Positions 45,005 through 45,239 of a stretch of 45,239 nt of DNA are shown in pieces. The stretch covers positions 1 through 45,239 of the forward strand of contig JWZX01002081.1 of NCBI GenBank assembly GCA_001275005.1. The letters run 5' to 3'. Position 1 is the first letter of the stretch, and each line of letters begins with the position of its first letter. Origin of the DNA: Chrysochromulina tobinii. Its lineage: Eukaryota; Haptophyta; Prymnesiales; Chrysochromulinaceae. A model generated the notes under the pieces. The model worked only from the letters and a program-made list of their open reading frames with translations. It ran no database searches and was not told the DNA's origin. Position numbers and translations under genes: made by a program.

Positions 45005-45239
45005 ATGCGGCTGGGACACAGCATAACCTCGGTGATCCTCGTACTCAGCCTCGCGCTTCAAGCTGCAGGGCAATCGCTTCTTTGCGATAACACCTGCAAC
45101 TTCCCCGTAGACGGAGAGTGCGACGATGGTGGGCCAGGAGGAGAGTTTTTGTCCTGCGGCCTCGGAACGGATTGCCAGGATTGTGGCCCCCGCCCAATTA
45201 GTTCCACCCCCGGGCAGCAGTATTACTCATACTACACGT
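45005..45239 (+). CDS. secreted Cys-rich protein, 5' part only (runs off the window)
   Basis: Reading from the ATG at 45005 (G at -3) gives 78 codons with no stop before the window ends. The N-terminus (MRLGHSITSVILVLSLALQA) is a clear signal peptide, with cleavage likely near AAG-QS. It is followed by a Cys-rich module: C-DNT-C, DGECDDGGPGGE, SCGLGTDCQDCGPR. I know this C-x3-C...DG-x-CDDGG-PG...C...GTDC-x-DCG pattern as an extracellular, probably metal-binding module common in algal surface proteins. It then enters a Ser/Tyr-rich region (QQYYSYY). Function unknown; a cell-surface role is likely. Confidence 0.75.
   Translation, partial: MRLGHSITSVILVLSLALQAAGQSLLCDNTCNFPVDGECDDGGPGGEFLSCGLGTDCQDCGPRPISSTPGQQYYSYYT

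Noticed and set aside
1-45239. Bacterial or viral origin of the window
   Set aside because: Two GT-AG introns, eukaryote-only families and absence of operons or ribosome-binding sites argue against it; no viral hallmark gene is present.
1-45239. tRNA, rRNA or CRISPR-like arrays
   Set aside because: No cloverleaf, rRNA core sequence or regularly spaced repeat-spacer array was recognised; the tandem repeats have no unique spacers.

Overview
The window looks like nuclear DNA of a GC-rich, intron-poor eukaryote, most likely a marine microalga (haptophyte or similar; this is inference, no marker gene settles it). The evidence is eukaryote-only families (MOV10/SDE3-type RNA helicase, USP37-like deubiquitinase, PHD finger, SET domain, F-box-like proteins, TLC domain), two spliceosomal GT-AG introns that rejoin conserved protein blocks, monocistronic genes with their own spacers on both strands, and a Cys-rich secreted module of a type I know from algae. 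No operon, ribosome-binding-site pattern, tRNA, rRNA or CRISPR was seen.

Layout: 0-15 kb holds a coiled-coil protein (+), a PHD-finger protein (-), a small membrane protein with one intron (-), a giant protein with three 2-oxoglutarate-oxygenase-like modules (-) divergent from a SET-domain protein (+), then a TLC-domain membrane protein (+), an HSL-type esterase/lipase (+) and an F-box/lectin-like protein (-). 15.5-17.5 kb holds a PC-esterase (TBL-like) gene bracketed by TTGAC pentamer arrays. 17.5-30 kb is a convergent pair of very large genes: a MOV10/SDE3-like helicase (+) and a USP37-like deubiquitinase (-). 30-39.5 kb is rich in glycan-type and methyl-transfer genes: a GT77-like glycosyltransferase, a TylF-like methyltransferase, a small F-box-like gene, a two-exon SGNH hydrolase and a second methyltransferase. 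40-44.3 kb is one low-complexity Pro/Ala/Arg-rich protein with an apparent C-terminal frame switch. The right edge enters a secreted Cys-rich protein gene that is cut by the window.

How the genes may work together: PC-esterase, GT77, TylF-like methyltransferase, SGNH hydrolase and the secreted Cys-rich protein would all fit making or decorating cell-surface glycans, but this is only a loose neighbourhood. The helicase and deubiquitinase suggest RNA silencing or mRNP control and ubiquitin control. The most distinctive feature of the DNA is the abundance of recent short tandem duplications: those inside coding regions are multiples of three, while those at gene ends (23, 26, 30 and 73 bp periods) are not, and several alter starts, stops or upstream regions. 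A 23-24 nt element shared upstream of the helicase and glycosyltransferase genes, and a second dispersed ~52 nt element, are candidate regulatory or mobile sequences.
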